A stretch of DNA of 64,000 bases. Origin: Peteryoungia ipomoeae (GTDB lineage: Bacteria > Pseudomonadota > Alphaproteobacteria > Rhizobiales > Rhizobiaceae). The stretch covers positions 434,001-498,000 of the forward strand of contig NZ_STGV01000004.1 in assembly GCF_004912165.1 (NCBI RefSeq), in the 5' to 3' direction. A program made the translations under genes and the position numbers. Of the stretch, positions 1 through 9,322 are shown one piece after another. The first letter of the stretch is position 1, and every line of letters starts with the position of its first letter. The notes beneath the pieces are model-generated. The model saw only the letters and a list, made by a program, of their open reading frames with translations, made no database searches and was not told the DNA's origin.

Positions 1-284
1 CCTTGCCGGTCAATTCGCAACTGCGGGACATGGTACACCTATTGTTTTTCTAGGCCATCGCACTGCTGCCGGGCGAATGCCGGTCACGCAATCCAACAGC
101 GGCTGATTGGAAAGTTGCGGTTCTATAGTCAGACAGAACCGGCGCGTCAAGCCAAAGCTTGGATTTTCCGCCAATCGCGATGATCAACGGTAATTTAATT
201 GCCACAGTCTCAGTCATGAATGCAAGTTCAACCATTCCGGCTGCCGCTCTTGCTGTGCAGCGTCGCTGAAAGGATGCCTATCCC
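1..284. other. Left-edge non-coding stretch
   Basis: I can support no gene here. The only open frame of any length, on the minus strand at 50-235, has no convincing ribosome site and no recognisable protein. The last bases before 285 hold an AAAGGA-type ribosome site for the DUF3108 gene. Any gene to the left has been cut off by the window edge. Confidence 0.6.
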
Positions 285-1064
285 ATGATTTCGAGACCAG
301 ACATCCGGTTCGCTGTCGCCCTTGCTCTTGTTCTGCCGCTTGCCGGGCCGTCAACAGCGGCCGATGTCCGCTATGAAAGCGAATACAGCGTCGCGCTTGG
401 CGTCCTGCCCATCGCGCGTCTCTCGTTCAACACCAATGTCGATGGTGATCGCTATCGGATCCAGGGTAATTTCAAGTCCTCGGGTCTGGTCGAAGTGGTG
501 CGCGAGGTGTCGGCTCAAAGCGAGGTGTCGGGACAACTTTCCTCCGGTCGTCTGCTGCCGGATCGCTATACGCTTGATTATCGCAGCGGCAAGAAGAAGG
601 AAGTCTTCGATATCCGCTTTTCCGGAGGCGATGTGGTCGAGGTCAAGGTTGAGCCGAAGCCGAAACCGCGATCCGGCAATTGGGTGGCGCTGACCGAAGC
701 GGACCTCAAGGCGGTCATGGACCCGATCGGTGCCTTCCTCATTCCGGATGGTACGGATGTTTGCGCGCAGCGCCTGCCGGTCTTCGATGGCGAGAGCCGG
801 ATGGATCTCGTGCTCCAGCCAAAGGGCGTCGAAGCCTTCAAGGCGGGCAAGCGCAAGGGTGAGGCGATTGTCTGCTCCGTGCGCTACGAGCCAAGGTCAG
901 GCTATCGCAAGGGACGCAAGGATATCGAATATCTGAAATCCGTTACCGACATGGAGATCTGGTTTGCCAAGACGGAATCGCTGAAGCTATATGCGCCTGT
1001 CTACGCAAAAATCCCGACGCGCTATGGCACGGTGCATGTTTCGGCGGAGCGTTTCGACGGTTGA
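285..1064 (+). CDS. DUF3108 domain-containing exported protein
   Basis: A 259-residue protein that begins with a clear signal peptide: basic start, hydrophobic stretch about residues 9-24, and an Ala-Ala cleavage region near 25-26. The rest is soluble and beta-rich, matching the DUF3108 family of periplasmic or outer-membrane-associated proteins of unknown role. The ATG follows an AAAGGA ribosome site about nine bases upstream. The DMT exporter starts 35 bases downstream on the same strand, so co-transcription is possible. Two cysteines (in DVCAQRL and AIVCSV) could pair in the periplasm. The family assignment is from overall resemblance; function is unknown. Confidence 0.75.
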   Translation: MISRPDIRFAVALALVLPLAGPSTAADVRYESEYSVALGVLPIARLSFNTNVDGDRYRIQGNFKSSGLVEVVREVSAQSEVSGQLSSGRLLPDRYTLDYRSGKKKEVFDIRFSGGDVVEVKVEPKPKPRSGNWVALTEADLKAVMDPIGAFLIPDGTDVCAQRLPVFDGESRMDLVLQPKGVEAFKAGKRKGEAIVCSVRYEPRSGYRKGRKDIEYLKSVTDMEIWFAKTESLKLYAPVYAKIPTRYGTVHVSAERFDG

Positions 1065-1099
1065 TCTTGGCGGGAGGCCAACCCCGCGACGGGGGGTAA

Positions 1100-1978
1100 A
1101 TGAAAACCAGGGCAACGCTGATCGGCTTTTCCGCCATTCTCATGTGGTCCGTTCTTGCGCTCATGACGGCGGCGTCCGGCACCATGCCGCCGTTCCAGCT
1201 GTCGGCCATCGCCTTTGCCATCGGCAGTCTCCCCGGCATTGCTCTCTTCATCGTCCGGCCCGAGCGCCTCAAGGCGTTGCGCCAGCCGCCCAAGGTCTGG
1301 ATCACCGGCATTGCCGGCCTGTTCGGCTACCACTTTCTCTATTTCACGGCCTTGCGTAACGCACCTGCCGTGGAGGCCGGGCTGATCGCCTATCTCTGGC
1401 CGCTGTTCATCGTCGTCGGGTCGGCGCTTCTGCCGGGCGAGCGCTTGCGCTGGTACCATTTGGCCGGAGCGCTTGCCGGGCTTGGCGGCACGGCGCTGAT
1501 CGTTGGCGCAAAGGGGGTGGCGTTCGATCCCGCCTATACGATCGGTTATCTCGCTGCGTTTCTCTGCGCCTTTACCTGGGCAGGGTATTCGCTGATCAGC
1601 CGTCATTTCGACGCCGTGTCCACCGATGTCGTTACCGGCTTCTGCCTTGCCACGGCCATTCTGTCGCTTGTGTGCCATCTCGGGCTTGAAGCGACCGTGT
1701 GGCCCGAAACATCGGGGCAGTGGGCTGCCGTTGTCGGCCTCGGTCTCCTTCCGGTCGGCCTTGCCTTTTATGCCTGGGATTATGGCGTGAAGAACGGCGA
1801 CATCCAGATCCTCGGTGCAGCAAGCTATGCGGCGCCGTTGTTGTCGACGCTCAACCTGATCATTTTTGGATTTGGCGAGTTTACAACCATGATTGGTCTG
1901 TCCTGCGTGCTCATCACCGGTGGCGCAGTCCTGGCAGCCCGCGATATGCTTTTCGGCAGGAAAAACGCTTCGACCTGA
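1100..1978 (+). CDS. DMT/EamA family transporter, YddG-like
   Basis: A 292-residue inner-membrane protein with about ten hydrophobic segments arranged as two five-helix EamA repeats, the pattern of the drug/metabolite transporter superfamily. The motif AYLWPLFIV in the first repeat and the GLLPVGLAFYAWD stretch in the second recall the YddG branch of aromatic amino acid exporters. The substrate is inferred only at family level. The ATG is preceded by a G-rich ribosome site. The next gene starts 12 bases after the stop, so the two are probably translated from one message. Confidence 0.8.
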   Translation: MKTRATLIGFSAILMWSVLALMTAASGTMPPFQLSAIAFAIGSLPGIALFIVRPERLKALRQPPKVWITGIAGLFGYHFLYFTALRNAPAVEAGLIAYLWPLFIVVGSALLPGERLRWYHLAGALAGLGGTALIVGAKGVAFDPAYTIGYLAAFLCAFTWAGYSLISRHFDAVSTDVVTGFCLATAILSLVCHLGLEATVWPETSGQWAAVVGLGLLPVGLAFYAWDYGVKNGDIQILGAASYAAPLLSTLNLIIFGFGEFTTMIGLSCVLITGGAVLAARDMLFGRKNAST

Positions 1979-1990
1979 CCAGGGAATGAC

Positions 1991-2626
1991 ATGGCCATGC
2001 TCGCAACCGGGATACTCCTGCTCTCGGTTGCGCTGGGGCTGGGTTATCATCTGATCCTGCCACGATCCAAGACCGCATGGCGCGCCCTGTGGAAGGTTCT
2101 GCCGATCCTGCTCTTGTCACTCTACGCGCTGGTGCAGGGCAGTCATCCGCTGCTGGTGCTCGCCCTTGTCTTTGCCGCCTTCGGGGATGGCTTTCTGGCC
2201 TTTGAAGGTGAGCGGGCGTTCCTGCGCGGCGTGGCTGCCTTCCTGCTCTGTCATCTCACCTACATCGCGCTGCTCGTGCTGGATGGCGGGCAGCAGCCTT
2301 GGGAGGGCTGGGCGCTTGCCGTGGTCCTCGTTGCCCTTGCTGCGACTGTGGTCGTCATCGCGCGCATTCGCATATCAGCCGGCTGGCTGATTGGCCCGAT
2401 GCTGGCTTACACGCTGGTGATCCTGACGATGTTGGTGCTGGCCACCCGGGAAGATGCGCTGGTGCTGGCCGGTGCCGGCCTCTTCGTCGTTTCCGATCTC
2501 ATTCTGGTCGTCAGACGCTTCTGGACCGGTCCGGGGCATCGCCATGACAGGGTTGCGGCCCATGCCGTCTGGGCCACCTATTTCTTCGCGCAGCTCATGC
2601 TGACGCTGGGTCTCGTCGAGGCATAA
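1991..2626 (+). CDS. YhhN/TMEM86 family lysoplasmalogenase-like protein
   Basis: A 211-residue integral membrane protein with seven or eight predicted helices. The family signature is visible: an acidic FAAFGDGFL segment near residue 60 and a SDLIL segment near residue 170. Their Asp residues are the conserved acidic positions of the YhhN/TMEM86 family, whose studied members hydrolyse the vinyl-ether bond of lysoplasmalogens. Whether bacterial YhhN proteins do this is not settled. It sits 12 bases behind the DMT transporter and ends convergently with the cupin gene 16 bases away. Confidence 0.75.
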   Translation: MAMLATGILLLSVALGLGYHLILPRSKTAWRALWKVLPILLLSLYALVQGSHPLLVLALVFAAFGDGFLAFEGERAFLRGVAAFLLCHLTYIALLVLDGGQQPWEGWALAVVLVALAATVVVIARIRISAGWLIGPMLAYTLVILTMLVLATREDALVLAGAGLFVVSDLILVVRRFWTGPGHRHDRVAAHAVWATYFFAQLMLTLGLVEA

Positions 2627-2642
2627 GGGTCAGGCCGGGGCC

Positions 2643-3065
2643 CTATGTTCCAGGAGACCAGCCGGGTGGTGCAAGCTCGAAGGCGGCGAATTCGAAGCCC
2701 GGCGCCACGGTGCAGCCAACAAGGGTGAAGTCTCCCAGGCTTTCGGCAGCCTGCCACACATTGGCTTCAACAATGGCCTGCGGTCGTTCGCCATTGACGA
2801 TATCCGGCCCCAGCCGGATCGTCCTCTTGGTGATGCCGTTCTCGCTGATATGCAGGGCAAGCGGCGCGCCGGCATAGTAGTGCCAGACCTCGCCTGCGTC
2901 CTTCACCTTGTGCCAATGCGAGCGCTCTCCAGCTTCCAGAAGAAAATAGATCGCCGTTGCATGACCGCGCCTTCCGCCACCCCGGTCGCGCCAGGTCTCG
3001 GTGTACCAGCCGCCTTCGGGATGTGGCTGCATCCCGAGCGTGGTGATGATGTCGCTCGCCTGCAT
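2643..3065 (-). CDS. Cupin, DUF985 family
   Basis: A 140-residue single-domain cupin. Family features are the N-terminal LGMQPHPEGGWYTET block, the YFLLEAGERSHWHKV strand pair and a C-terminal VAPGFEFAAFELAPPGW motif. DUF985 proteins have a cupin barrel related to epimerases; their substrate is unknown. The start codon shares one base with the gloB stop (TGATG), so the two are translationally coupled, gloB first. This pairing suggests, but does not show, a role near methylglyoxal or thioester metabolism. Confidence 0.85.
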   Translation of the reverse strand: MQASDIITTLGMQPHPEGGWYTETWRDRGGGRRGHATAIYFLLEAGERSHWHKVKDAGEVWHYYAGAPLALHISENGITKRTIRLGPDIVNGERPQAIVEANVWQAAESLGDFTLVGCTVAPGFEFAAFELAPPGWSPGT

Positions 3066-3835
3066 CAGAAACTGTCCTTGCGGCGGCGGATTTCGGCAAA
3101 AACCTCGTCATTGCTGGCATTTTCCATGCCAAGCACCCGGCGGATATCCGGGTCTGCAGCGCGCAGGAAGGGGTTGGTTTCCTTCTCAAGGCCGATGGTC
3201 GTGGGAATGGTGAAATCGCCTCGGCTGCGCAAATGCTCGATTTCCTCAGCCCGCCCTTTCAGCCGGGCGTTGTCCGGGTCGATGGTCAGTGCAAAGCGTG
3301 CATTCGAGAGTGTGTATTCGTGGCCGAAATAGACAATCGTTTCGTCCGGCAGGGCCGCCAGCTTCTGCAGCGAATGCCACATGTCGAGCGCCGAGCGTTC
3401 GAAAAGCCGTCCGCAACCAAGCGCAAACAGCGTGTCAGCGGCAAACAGGATGCCATCCTCGGGGAAGTAGTAACAGATATGGCCTGCCGTGTGGCCTGGG
3501 GTTTCGATGACCCGGACCGGATGCCGGCAGAACTCGAATTCGTCGCCATCGCCAACCGTGCGGTCGATGCCGGGAATGGCCAGAGCCTCATTGATCGGAC
3601 CAACGATCTCGCAGCCGAAGGCTTCCTTCAGGGCCAGATTGGCCTCAACGTGGTCGCCGTGATGATGCGTGGTAAAAACATGCGTCAGCGTCCAGCCCCG
3701 CCGCTCCGCCGCCTTGACGATCGCCTCGTAGTCCGGCGCATCGATCGATGCCGTGCGGTTGGTCTCCGGGCAGTGCACGAGCATGCCAAAATTGTCGCTC
3801 CTGCACAGGAAAGTTTCGATCTCTAAAGATTTCAT
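3065..3835 (-). CDS. gloB: Hydroxyacylglutathione hydrolase (glyoxalase II)
   Basis: Metallo-beta-lactamase-fold hydrolase that cleaves S-lactoylglutathione to lactate and glutathione, the second step of methylglyoxal detoxification in the cytosol. The 256-residue product carries THHHGDH at 56-62, the metal ligands H115, D134 and H172 (in GHEY), and the C-terminal helical domain with the conserved KETNPFLR glutathione-binding block. The frame continues 32 codons upstream, but the family start MKSLEIETF at 3835 fits best. It overlaps the cupin gene by one base and is divergent from a methyltransferase. Confidence 0.95.
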   Translation of the reverse strand: MKSLEIETFLCRSDNFGMLVHCPETNRTASIDAPDYEAIVKAAERRGWTLTHVFTTHHHGDHVEANLALKEAFGCEIVGPINEALAIPGIDRTVGDGDEFEFCRHPVRVIETPGHTAGHICYYFPEDGILFAADTLFALGCGRLFERSALDMWHSLQKLAALPDETIVYFGHEYTLSNARFALTIDPDNARLKGRAEEIEHLRSRGDFTIPTTIGLEKETNPFLRAADPDIRRVLGMENASNDEVFAEIRRRKDSF

Positions 3836-3925
3836 GGATTTTCCGTTTTCATTGTCCCGCCTCGTTGCAGGGAATGTAGCGGTTCCCGCCTTGAACTCCA
3901 ATGCGGGGCTGCTAACAATAAGGTC

Positions 3926-4669
3926 ATGCATGTCGATATCGTTGATCTACGGCAATTCTATTACACGAAGCTTGGCCGTTTTGCGGAACAGTCGATCAGC
4001 ATGGCCTTGTCTTCCGTCTGGGCGCGGTTGCCGCAGGAACGGCTCGTCGGGATCGGCTACTGCATCCCCTTTCTCGACCGCTTCCGTGCAGATACCGAGC
4101 GCACCATGGCCTTTATGCCGGCCGGGCAGGGGGCGGTGAACTGGCCGGTCGGTGAGCCCTCCGCAACAGCCCTGGTGTTTGAGGAAGAACTGCCGCTGCC
4201 GGACAGTGCTGTCGACCGGGTGCTCATGGTTCATTCCCTGGAATTTGCCGAAAACCCGCGTGAAAGCCTGAAAGAGATATGGCGGGTGCTGGCGCCTGGC
4301 GGGCGGCTGGTGATCGTCGTGCCCAATCGCCGCGGTGTGTGGGCGCGCATGGAGCACACGCCCTTCGGCTCTGGTCGCCCCTATTCGCGCGGTCAGCTGA
4401 CGGCGCTGCTGCGCGAAACGAATTTCACCCCCGGTGCCTCTGCGGAAGCGCTGTTCTTCCCACCCTCGAAGATCCGGACAATCCTGCGGCTGCGCCGCGG
4501 TTTCGAGCGGCTGGGTCGCATGCTCTGGCCGGCCTTTTCCGGCGTCATCGTCGTGGAAGCGCAAAAGCGGCTCTATCAGGGGCTGCCGGTTGCCGCCCGG
4601 TCTTCACGGCGTGTCTTTGCGCCGGTGCTGGCACCACAGGGCGTGCCGACCACGCGTGACCGGCCTTAG
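3926..4669 (+). CDS. Class I SAM-dependent methyltransferase (Methyltransf_11 type)
   Basis: A 247-residue protein. The segment [25 protein letters not shown] followed by [21 protein letters not shown] corresponds to motifs III to post-III of small-molecule SAM methyltransferases. The N-terminal region has GIGYC-like glycine-rich sequence where the SAM loop is expected. The C-terminus is basic and proline-rich. The substrate is unknown. The gene is divergent from gloB with a 90-base shared upstream region. A linked role with gloB is possible but only inferred from position. Confidence 0.8.
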   Translation: MHVDIVDLRQFYYTKLGRFAEQSISMALSSVWARLPQERLVGIGYCIPFLDRFRADTERTMAFMPAGQGAVNWPVGEPSATALVFEEELPLPDSAVDRVLMVHSLEFAENPRESLKEIWRVLAPGGRLVIVVPNRRGVWARMEHTPFGSGRPYSRGQLTALLRETNFTPGASAEALFFPPSKIRTILRLRRGFERLGRMLWPAFSGVIVVEAQKRLYQGLPVAARSSRRVFAPVLAPQGVPTTRDRP

Positions 4670-4804
4670 GCCTTCAGTCGGGCGGCCTGGTGCCGCACCG
4701 TCCGTCCAGCGCGTTGCGCCGCCTCGACAAATTTCCTGTTCCGCATTATCGACAGGCATGCGGTTTTCGACCGCAATCCTTCAAATGACGTGAGAGCAGA
4801 CCGC

Positions 4805-5908
4805 ATGAACGCCCCAACCAAGCCGATGCCCCGCGCCGGGGTTCTGGATATCGCCGCATATGTTCCCGGCAAGGAGCATGCGGAAGGTGTTGCGCGGGTG
4901 TTCAAGCTGTCGTCGAACGAAACACCGCTCGGTCCCAGTCCGAAGGCCATCGAGGCCTTTCGCGCATCTGCCGACAGGCTGGAGCTTTATCCCGACGGTC
5001 AGGCCAAGGCTCTGAAGCAGGCAATCGCCGAGGTACATGGTCTCAATCCGGGCCATATTCTCTGCGGCAATGGTTCTGACGAGCTTCTCGGCCTTCTCGC
5101 CCATGTCTATCTCGGCCCCGGCGATGAGGCTGTTATCACCGAGCATGGCTTTCTCGTCTATCGCATTCAGATCCTTGCATCGGGTGCGACGCCTGTCACG
5201 GTCGCCGAAAAGGATTGCCGGGTTGACGTCGATGCGATCCTTGCTGCCGTTACGGAGAAAACGAAGATCGTCTTCATCGCCAATCCGGGCAATCCGACGG
5301 GCACTTATGTGCCTTATGCCGATATCAAGCGCCTGCAATCCGCCTTGCCGCCGCATGTCATCCTGGTGCTCGACGCAGCCTATGCCGAATACGTCCGCCG
5401 CAACGATTACGAGGCGGGTATTGAACTCGTCTCGGCCAATCGAAATGTCGTCATGACGCGCACCTTCTCCAAGGTCTTTGGCCTTGCAGCACTGCGCATC
5501 GGCTGGATCTATGCGCCACCTGAGATCATCGACGCGCTCGACCGCGTGCGCGGGCCGTTCAATCTCAATGCGCCGGCCATTGCCGCCGGTGCCGCCGCGA
5601 TGCGCGACGAGGTGCATACCGCCCGCTCGGTCGATCACAATCTGCACTGGCTGTCGCGCGTCACTGAGGCGCTCACGGCGATTGGCCTTGAGGTCACGCC
5701 GTCGGTTGCCAATTTCGTGCTGATCCATTTCCCCGATCAGGACGGCAAGCGTGCCGTCGATGCCGATGCATTTCTCACCGCGCGCGGCTTCATCCTGCGC
5801 GCCGTGAAAGGCTATGGTTTTCCCAACGCGCTGCGCATGACGATCGGCAGCGACGAGGCCAATCTCGGCGTGATCGCCGCCCTCACCGAATTCATGGAAG
5901 TCCGCTGA
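4805..5908 (+). CDS. hisC: Histidinol-phosphate aminotransferase
   Basis: PLP-dependent class II aminotransferase of histidine biosynthesis; this branch also often serves aromatic amino acids. It has 367 residues from the ATG at 4805; an in-frame GTG at 4790 is possible, but the GAGAG ribosome site suits 4805. Landmarks are [11 protein letters not shown] near 36-46, [12 protein letters not shown] at 157-168, LDAAYAEY at 189-196 and the Schiff-base lysine K223 in [15 protein letters not shown]. It overlaps tyrC by one base. The hisC-tyrC pairing, common in alphaproteobacteria, supports a role in phenylalanine/tyrosine transamination. Confidence 0.93.
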   Translation: MNAPTKPMPRAGVLDIAAYVPGKEHAEGVARVFKLSSNETPLGPSPKAIEAFRASADRLELYPDGQAKALKQAIAEVHGLNPGHILCGNGSDELLGLLAHVYLGPGDEAVITEHGFLVYRIQILASGATPVTVAEKDCRVDVDAILAAVTEKTKIVFIANPGNPTGTYVPYADIKRLQSALPPHVILVLDAAYAEYVRRNDYEAGIELVSANRNVVMTRTFSKVFGLAALRIGWIYAPPEIIDALDRVRGPFNLNAPAIAAGAAAMRDEVHTARSVDHNLHWLSRVTEALTAIGLEVTPSVANFVLIHFPDQDGKRAVDADAFLTARGFILRAVKGYGFPNALRMTIGSDEANLGVIAALTEFMEVR

Positions 5909-6831
5909 TGCCTGATGTGATGTTTGACCGTATCGCCCTCATTGGTATCGGTCTGATCGGTTCCTCGATCGCCCGCGATATCAAGGCATTGGGGCTGGCG
6001 CGCCAGGTGGTGATCTCCAGCCGCAGCGCAGACACGCTGAAGCGTGCGGAGGAGCTCGCGCTTGGAACCTCTTACGTTACTGCGGCTGCGGAAGCGGTCA
6101 GGGATGCCGATCTCGTCATCGTCTCCGTGCCGGTTGGCGCCTCGGAAGCGGTCGCACGCGAAATCGCCGAGCATCTGAAACCTGGCGTCATCGTTACCGA
6201 TGTCGGCTCCACCAAGGCCTCCGTCATCGCGCAGATGGCACCGCATATGCCGGACTACGTGCATTTCATTCCCGGCCATCCGCTGGCAGGCACGGAAAAA
6301 TCCGGTCCTGACGCCGGTTTCCCCGGCCTCTTCAAGGGCCGTTGGTGCATCTTCACGCCGCTGGAAAACACCGATCCCGCAGCTCTGTCAAAGCTTAAAG
6401 CCTTCTGGGAAGCGCTCGGGTCGCGTGTCGATGAAATGGACCCCGTGCACCATGACAAGGTGCTCGCCATCGTCTCGCACCTGCCGCATATCATTGCCTA
6501 CAACATCGTCGGCACCGCTGATGATCTGGAGACGGTGACAGAGTCGGAAGTGATCAAATATTCTGCCTCCGGCTTCCGCGATTTCACCCGCCTTGCAGCC
6601 TCTGACCCCACGATGTGGCGGGATGTCTGCCTGCACAACAAGGATGCGATCCTCGAAATGCTGGCGCGGTTTTCCGAGGATCTCGCCTATTTGCAGCGCG
6701 CCATCCGCTGGGGCGAGGGGGACAAGCTGTTCGAGCTTTTCAGCCGCACGCGCGACGTGCGCCGTTCGATCATCCAGGCCGGTCAGGATGTCGACGCGCC
6801 GGACTTCGGACGTCACGTTCTCGACAAGTGA
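5908..6831 (+). CDS. tyrC: Prephenate/arogenate dehydrogenase
   Basis: NAD(P)-dependent dehydrogenase that oxidatively decarboxylates prephenate or arogenate in tyrosine synthesis. The 307-residue protein starts with a Rossmann GIGLIGSSIARD loop near residues 13-24. It continues with the catalytic FIPGHPLAGTEKSGP block and the SHLPHIIAYNIV segment that carries the conserved histidine. There is no fused chorismate mutase and no obvious ACT domain. The start codon shares its A with the hisC stop (TGATG), so the pair is translationally coupled. Confidence 0.92.
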   Translation: MPDVMFDRIALIGIGLIGSSIARDIKALGLARQVVISSRSADTLKRAEELALGTSYVTAAAEAVRDADLVIVSVPVGASEAVAREIAEHLKPGVIVTDVGSTKASVIAQMAPHMPDYVHFIPGHPLAGTEKSGPDAGFPGLFKGRWCIFTPLENTDPAALSKLKAFWEALGSRVDEMDPVHHDKVLAIVSHLPHIIAYNIVGTADDLETVTESEVIKYSASGFRDFTRLAASDPTMWRDVCLHNKDAILEMLARFSEDLAYLQRAIRWGEGDKLFELFSRTRDVRRSIIQAGQDVDAPDFGRHVLDK

Positions 6832-6846
6832 GATTGTCCCGTCCGC

Positions 6847-7860
6847 TCAGAGCGGCGGGATTTCACCGAGCGGAATGAAGCCGAGCATGACCTTGCCATC
6901 GCGGATGTTGATGTCTGCGCTGCCCTTGTCTCGACCAAGCGACAGTGCCTTCATCACCTTGGCAACATTCTCCGCCGTTTCCTTGGCCGGCGGATAGGCT
7001 GCCGAAACGACGTCGCGCCAGCCGTCCACCTGCTCGATCTCGATCGACATGTTGCCGGAAATCAGTCCGGTCTCGCCAATGGAAAAGGGTCCGTTCACCG
7101 TCGCGACCCGGCCTTGACCAAGGTCCACCACCATGCGGCGCACCTCTCCACGCGTGCCGTGCAGCTTCTGCTGGCTCGCAATGCGCGGGTTAAGAAGGCC
7201 GCCCTTTTCGGCAAAGGTCGTGTCGATGCTGGCGGAGATCGGCGGCAGGGTCAGAGGTTGTCCGTTGATGCTGATTGTCATGTTGCGCAGAAGGGTCGCG
7301 TAGTCGAGATCCGCCGACTGCTGGCGGACGTGCTGTTCGAAGCCTTCTGCCACAAGTTTGACGTCCTGTTGCACGCCAATGGTGTTGATCGTCGTTTCCA
7401 CGTTTTCGATCATCAGAGAGCTGCGGGAAAGGCCGGAAAAGCCGATGCGCAGGCTCGATTGCAAGTTCTGCCAGTTGGTGGTCGCGTTCACCCCAAGGGC
7501 CGAGCGCATTTCCGCCGGCCCATCGAGCTCCCAGACGATGTGGCCCGGATTGTAGATCTGGGCGGCTGCGCGCACCGCGCCAAAATTCGCCGCAATGCCG
7601 CGTTCGTTGTCATCGAGCGAAAGTCGTGTGCAATTCAGCTGAAAGCGAAACGGGTATCCGGCGATCTGCGCATCTTCGCAAACCGCTTCGATTCCGGACG
7701 GGTTGCCGCCGTGAAAGAAGGTCACGATCTGCTTGCGCAGATATTCGGCTGCAAAATACCAGCCGACACTGTAGACAGCGATGAACAGGACAATCAGAAC
7801 GGCGAGCCAGACCACTTTTCGGGTGGTTCTGCTTTCTGTTGTCGGTGAAGACACTGCCAT
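6847..7860 (-). CDS. DUF2125 domain-containing membrane-anchored protein
   Basis: A 337-residue protein with one N-terminal transmembrane helix (about residues 16-37, VVWLAVLIVLFIAVYSVGWYF) and a large, probably periplasmic region. Its style fits DUF2125, an alphaproteobacterial family of unknown function whose beta-rich repeats resemble AsmA or lipid-transfer proteins. The frame is open 43 codons further upstream, but ATG 7860 directly precedes the anchor and has an AAGGG ribosome site. It is divergent from the ChaC-like gene with about 50 bases between the starts. Confidence 0.8.
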   Translation of the reverse strand: MAVSSPTTESRTTRKVVWLAVLIVLFIAVYSVGWYFAAEYLRKQIVTFFHGGNPSGIEAVCEDAQIAGYPFRFQLNCTRLSLDDNERGIAANFGAVRAAAQIYNPGHIVWELDGPAEMRSALGVNATTNWQNLQSSLRIGFSGLSRSSLMIENVETTINTIGVQQDVKLVAEGFEQHVRQQSADLDYATLLRNMTISINGQPLTLPPISASIDTTFAEKGGLLNPRIASQQKLHGTRGEVRRMVVDLGQGRVATVNGPFSIGETGLISGNMSIEIEQVDGWRDVVSAAYPPAKETAENVAKVMKALSLGRDKGSADINIRDGKVMLGFIPLGEIPPL

Positions 7861-7910
7861 CGGGGAAACCCTTGCTAAAAATGGACTGATGAACTGAACT
7901 GGCTGGCGAT

Positions 7911-8429
7911 ATGGACAAATTTTGGGTCTTTGGCTACGGATCGCTGATGTGGAACCCCGGCTTTCCCTATGAGGAAAGCATTCCCGCACGCGTTGGTGGA
8001 TATCGGCGCTCGCTCTGTGTGCGCTCTTACGTGCATCGGGGTACGCAAGAGCGCCCTGGTCTCGTGCTCGGGCTTGATCGCGGCGGCTCCTGCAAGGGCG
8101 TTGCCTTTCGCGTTCATCCAGACAACTGGCAAACGACGGTCGATTACCTGCGCGAACGCGAACTCGTTACCAGCGTCTATCTCGAACGGACTGTCCGCGC
8201 GCGGCTCGCCGATCAGCGCGACGTGCAGGCGCTGACCTATGTGATCGATCGGTCGCACAGCCAGTATGCCGGGTCGGTTACCGTCGAGGAAGCCGCCTCT
8301 GTCGTCCGCTCCGCTGTTGGCCGGGCGGGCCCCAATCCTGTCTATGTCGTCAATACGCTCGCGCATCTTCAGGAACTCGGCATTCGCGATCACTGGCTGG
8401 AACGTGTCGTCACGGCACTTGAGGCATAG
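7911..8429 (+). CDS. Gamma-glutamylcyclotransferase, ChaC-like
   Basis: A 172-residue protein with the N-terminal FGYGSLMWNP loop of the ChaC/GGCT fold at residues 7-16, VGGYRRSLC next to it, and acidic residues in YLRERE (79-84) where the catalytic glutamate is expected. ChaC enzymes break glutathione into 5-oxoproline and Cys-Gly in the cytosol. It reads as a single-domain enzyme of normal length. Within the window it joins gloB, grxC and a deaminated-glutathione amidase as glutathione-related genes. Confidence 0.88.
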   Translation: MDKFWVFGYGSLMWNPGFPYEESIPARVGGYRRSLCVRSYVHRGTQERPGLVLGLDRGGSCKGVAFRVHPDNWQTTVDYLRERELVTSVYLERTVRARLADQRDVQALTYVIDRSHSQYAGSVTVEEAASVVRSAVGRAGPNPVYVVNTLAHLQELGIRDHWLERVVTALEA

Positions 8430-8472
8430 CCGCAACGGATTTTGTCGTTGCGCTCGCCCTTAGCCTAACGGA

Positions 8473-9255
8473 TCAACGCGCGCCCAGTTCCTCCAGCCGT
8501 CTGATGGCGCTGGGCGGCAGCGGCACATGCGGGTTGTCCCGCACGGTTTCAATCAGCAGGGCGTCGCTTGCGCCCTCCAGCTCGCGCATCAGCCGCTCGA
8601 AGAAGACGTCAGCGTCGAGGCCCGGCTCGATCGGCGGCAGGATGCGCACCTTGAAATGGCCGGGATAGCGCTGCGATTTGCGCCGTGGCCAGAAAAGGCC
8701 GGGGTGCATCGCGACGGGAACGACCGGCACATCGAGATCGCGGTAGAGCCGTGCAATGCCATACTTGTATTCGGGCGCTGCGCCCGGCGGCCGGCGCGTA
8801 CCTTCCGGGTAGATGATCAGCTGGCGTCCATTGGCCATTTCCACCTTCGTCCGTTCGATCACCTTGGCCATCACCTTGCCGCGTGCGCCGCGATCGACCG
8901 GGATCATGCGCTGCTTGGCCACATACCAGCCGAAGATCGGGATCCACATCAGTTCGCGCTTGAGAATGTAGACGGGGTCGTCGAGGTAGGGGAGGAGGGC
9001 AAACGTGTCCCAGAAGGACTGATGCTTCGGCGCCAGAATGTATCCGCCCTTGGGAATGTTCTCGAGGCCTTCGACCGTAAATGTCGTGCCGACGATTTTT
9101 GCAAAGAGCCAGGACGAGGAGCTTGCCCAACCCTTCGGAACGAAGAAGGCCGTCTTGCGGGGAAGCAGGAAGTAGATCGGGGACAGGATGATCATCCTGA
9201 GGATCATGTTGGTGTAGAAGGCGGTATTGAAAAGAATGGAACGCAAGGTCGTCAT
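8473..9255 (-). CDS. plsC: 1-acyl-sn-glycerol-3-phosphate acyltransferase
   Basis: Acylates lysophosphatidic acid to phosphatidic acid at the inner membrane, the second acylation of phospholipid synthesis. The 260-residue protein has an N-terminal hydrophobic helix (about 14-31), the HX4D catalytic box HQSFWD at 78-83, the RELMWIPIFGW segment and the substrate-binding YPEGTRR at 149-155. It is the last gene of a minus-strand run ftsE-ftsX-DUF218-plsC, a cell-envelope cluster. Small variants of this family can act on other lysolipids, so exact specificity is inferred. Confidence 0.9.
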   Translation of the reverse strand: MTTLRSILFNTAFYTNMILRMIILSPIYFLLPRKTAFFVPKGWASSSSWLFAKIVGTTFTVEGLENIPKGGYILAPKHQSFWDTFALLPYLDDPVYILKRELMWIPIFGWYVAKQRMIPVDRGARGKVMAKVIERTKVEMANGRQLIIYPEGTRRPPGAAPEYKYGIARLYRDLDVPVVPVAMHPGLFWPRRKSQRYPGHFKVRILPPIEPGLDADVFFERLMRELEGASDALLIETVRDNPHVPLPPSAIRRLEELGAR

Positions 9256-9322
9256 CAGCCAGGCCTTTGTGATCGGACGCTCCGTCCTTAGAGCAAAAGC
9301 CCGGCCAACAAAAGCTGCATCC

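Noticed and set aside
3836..3931. Longer N-terminus for gloB from ATG 3931
   Set aside because: The extra 32 residues lack resemblance to glyoxalase II and overlap the start of the divergent methyltransferase gene. MKSLEIETF matches the family start.
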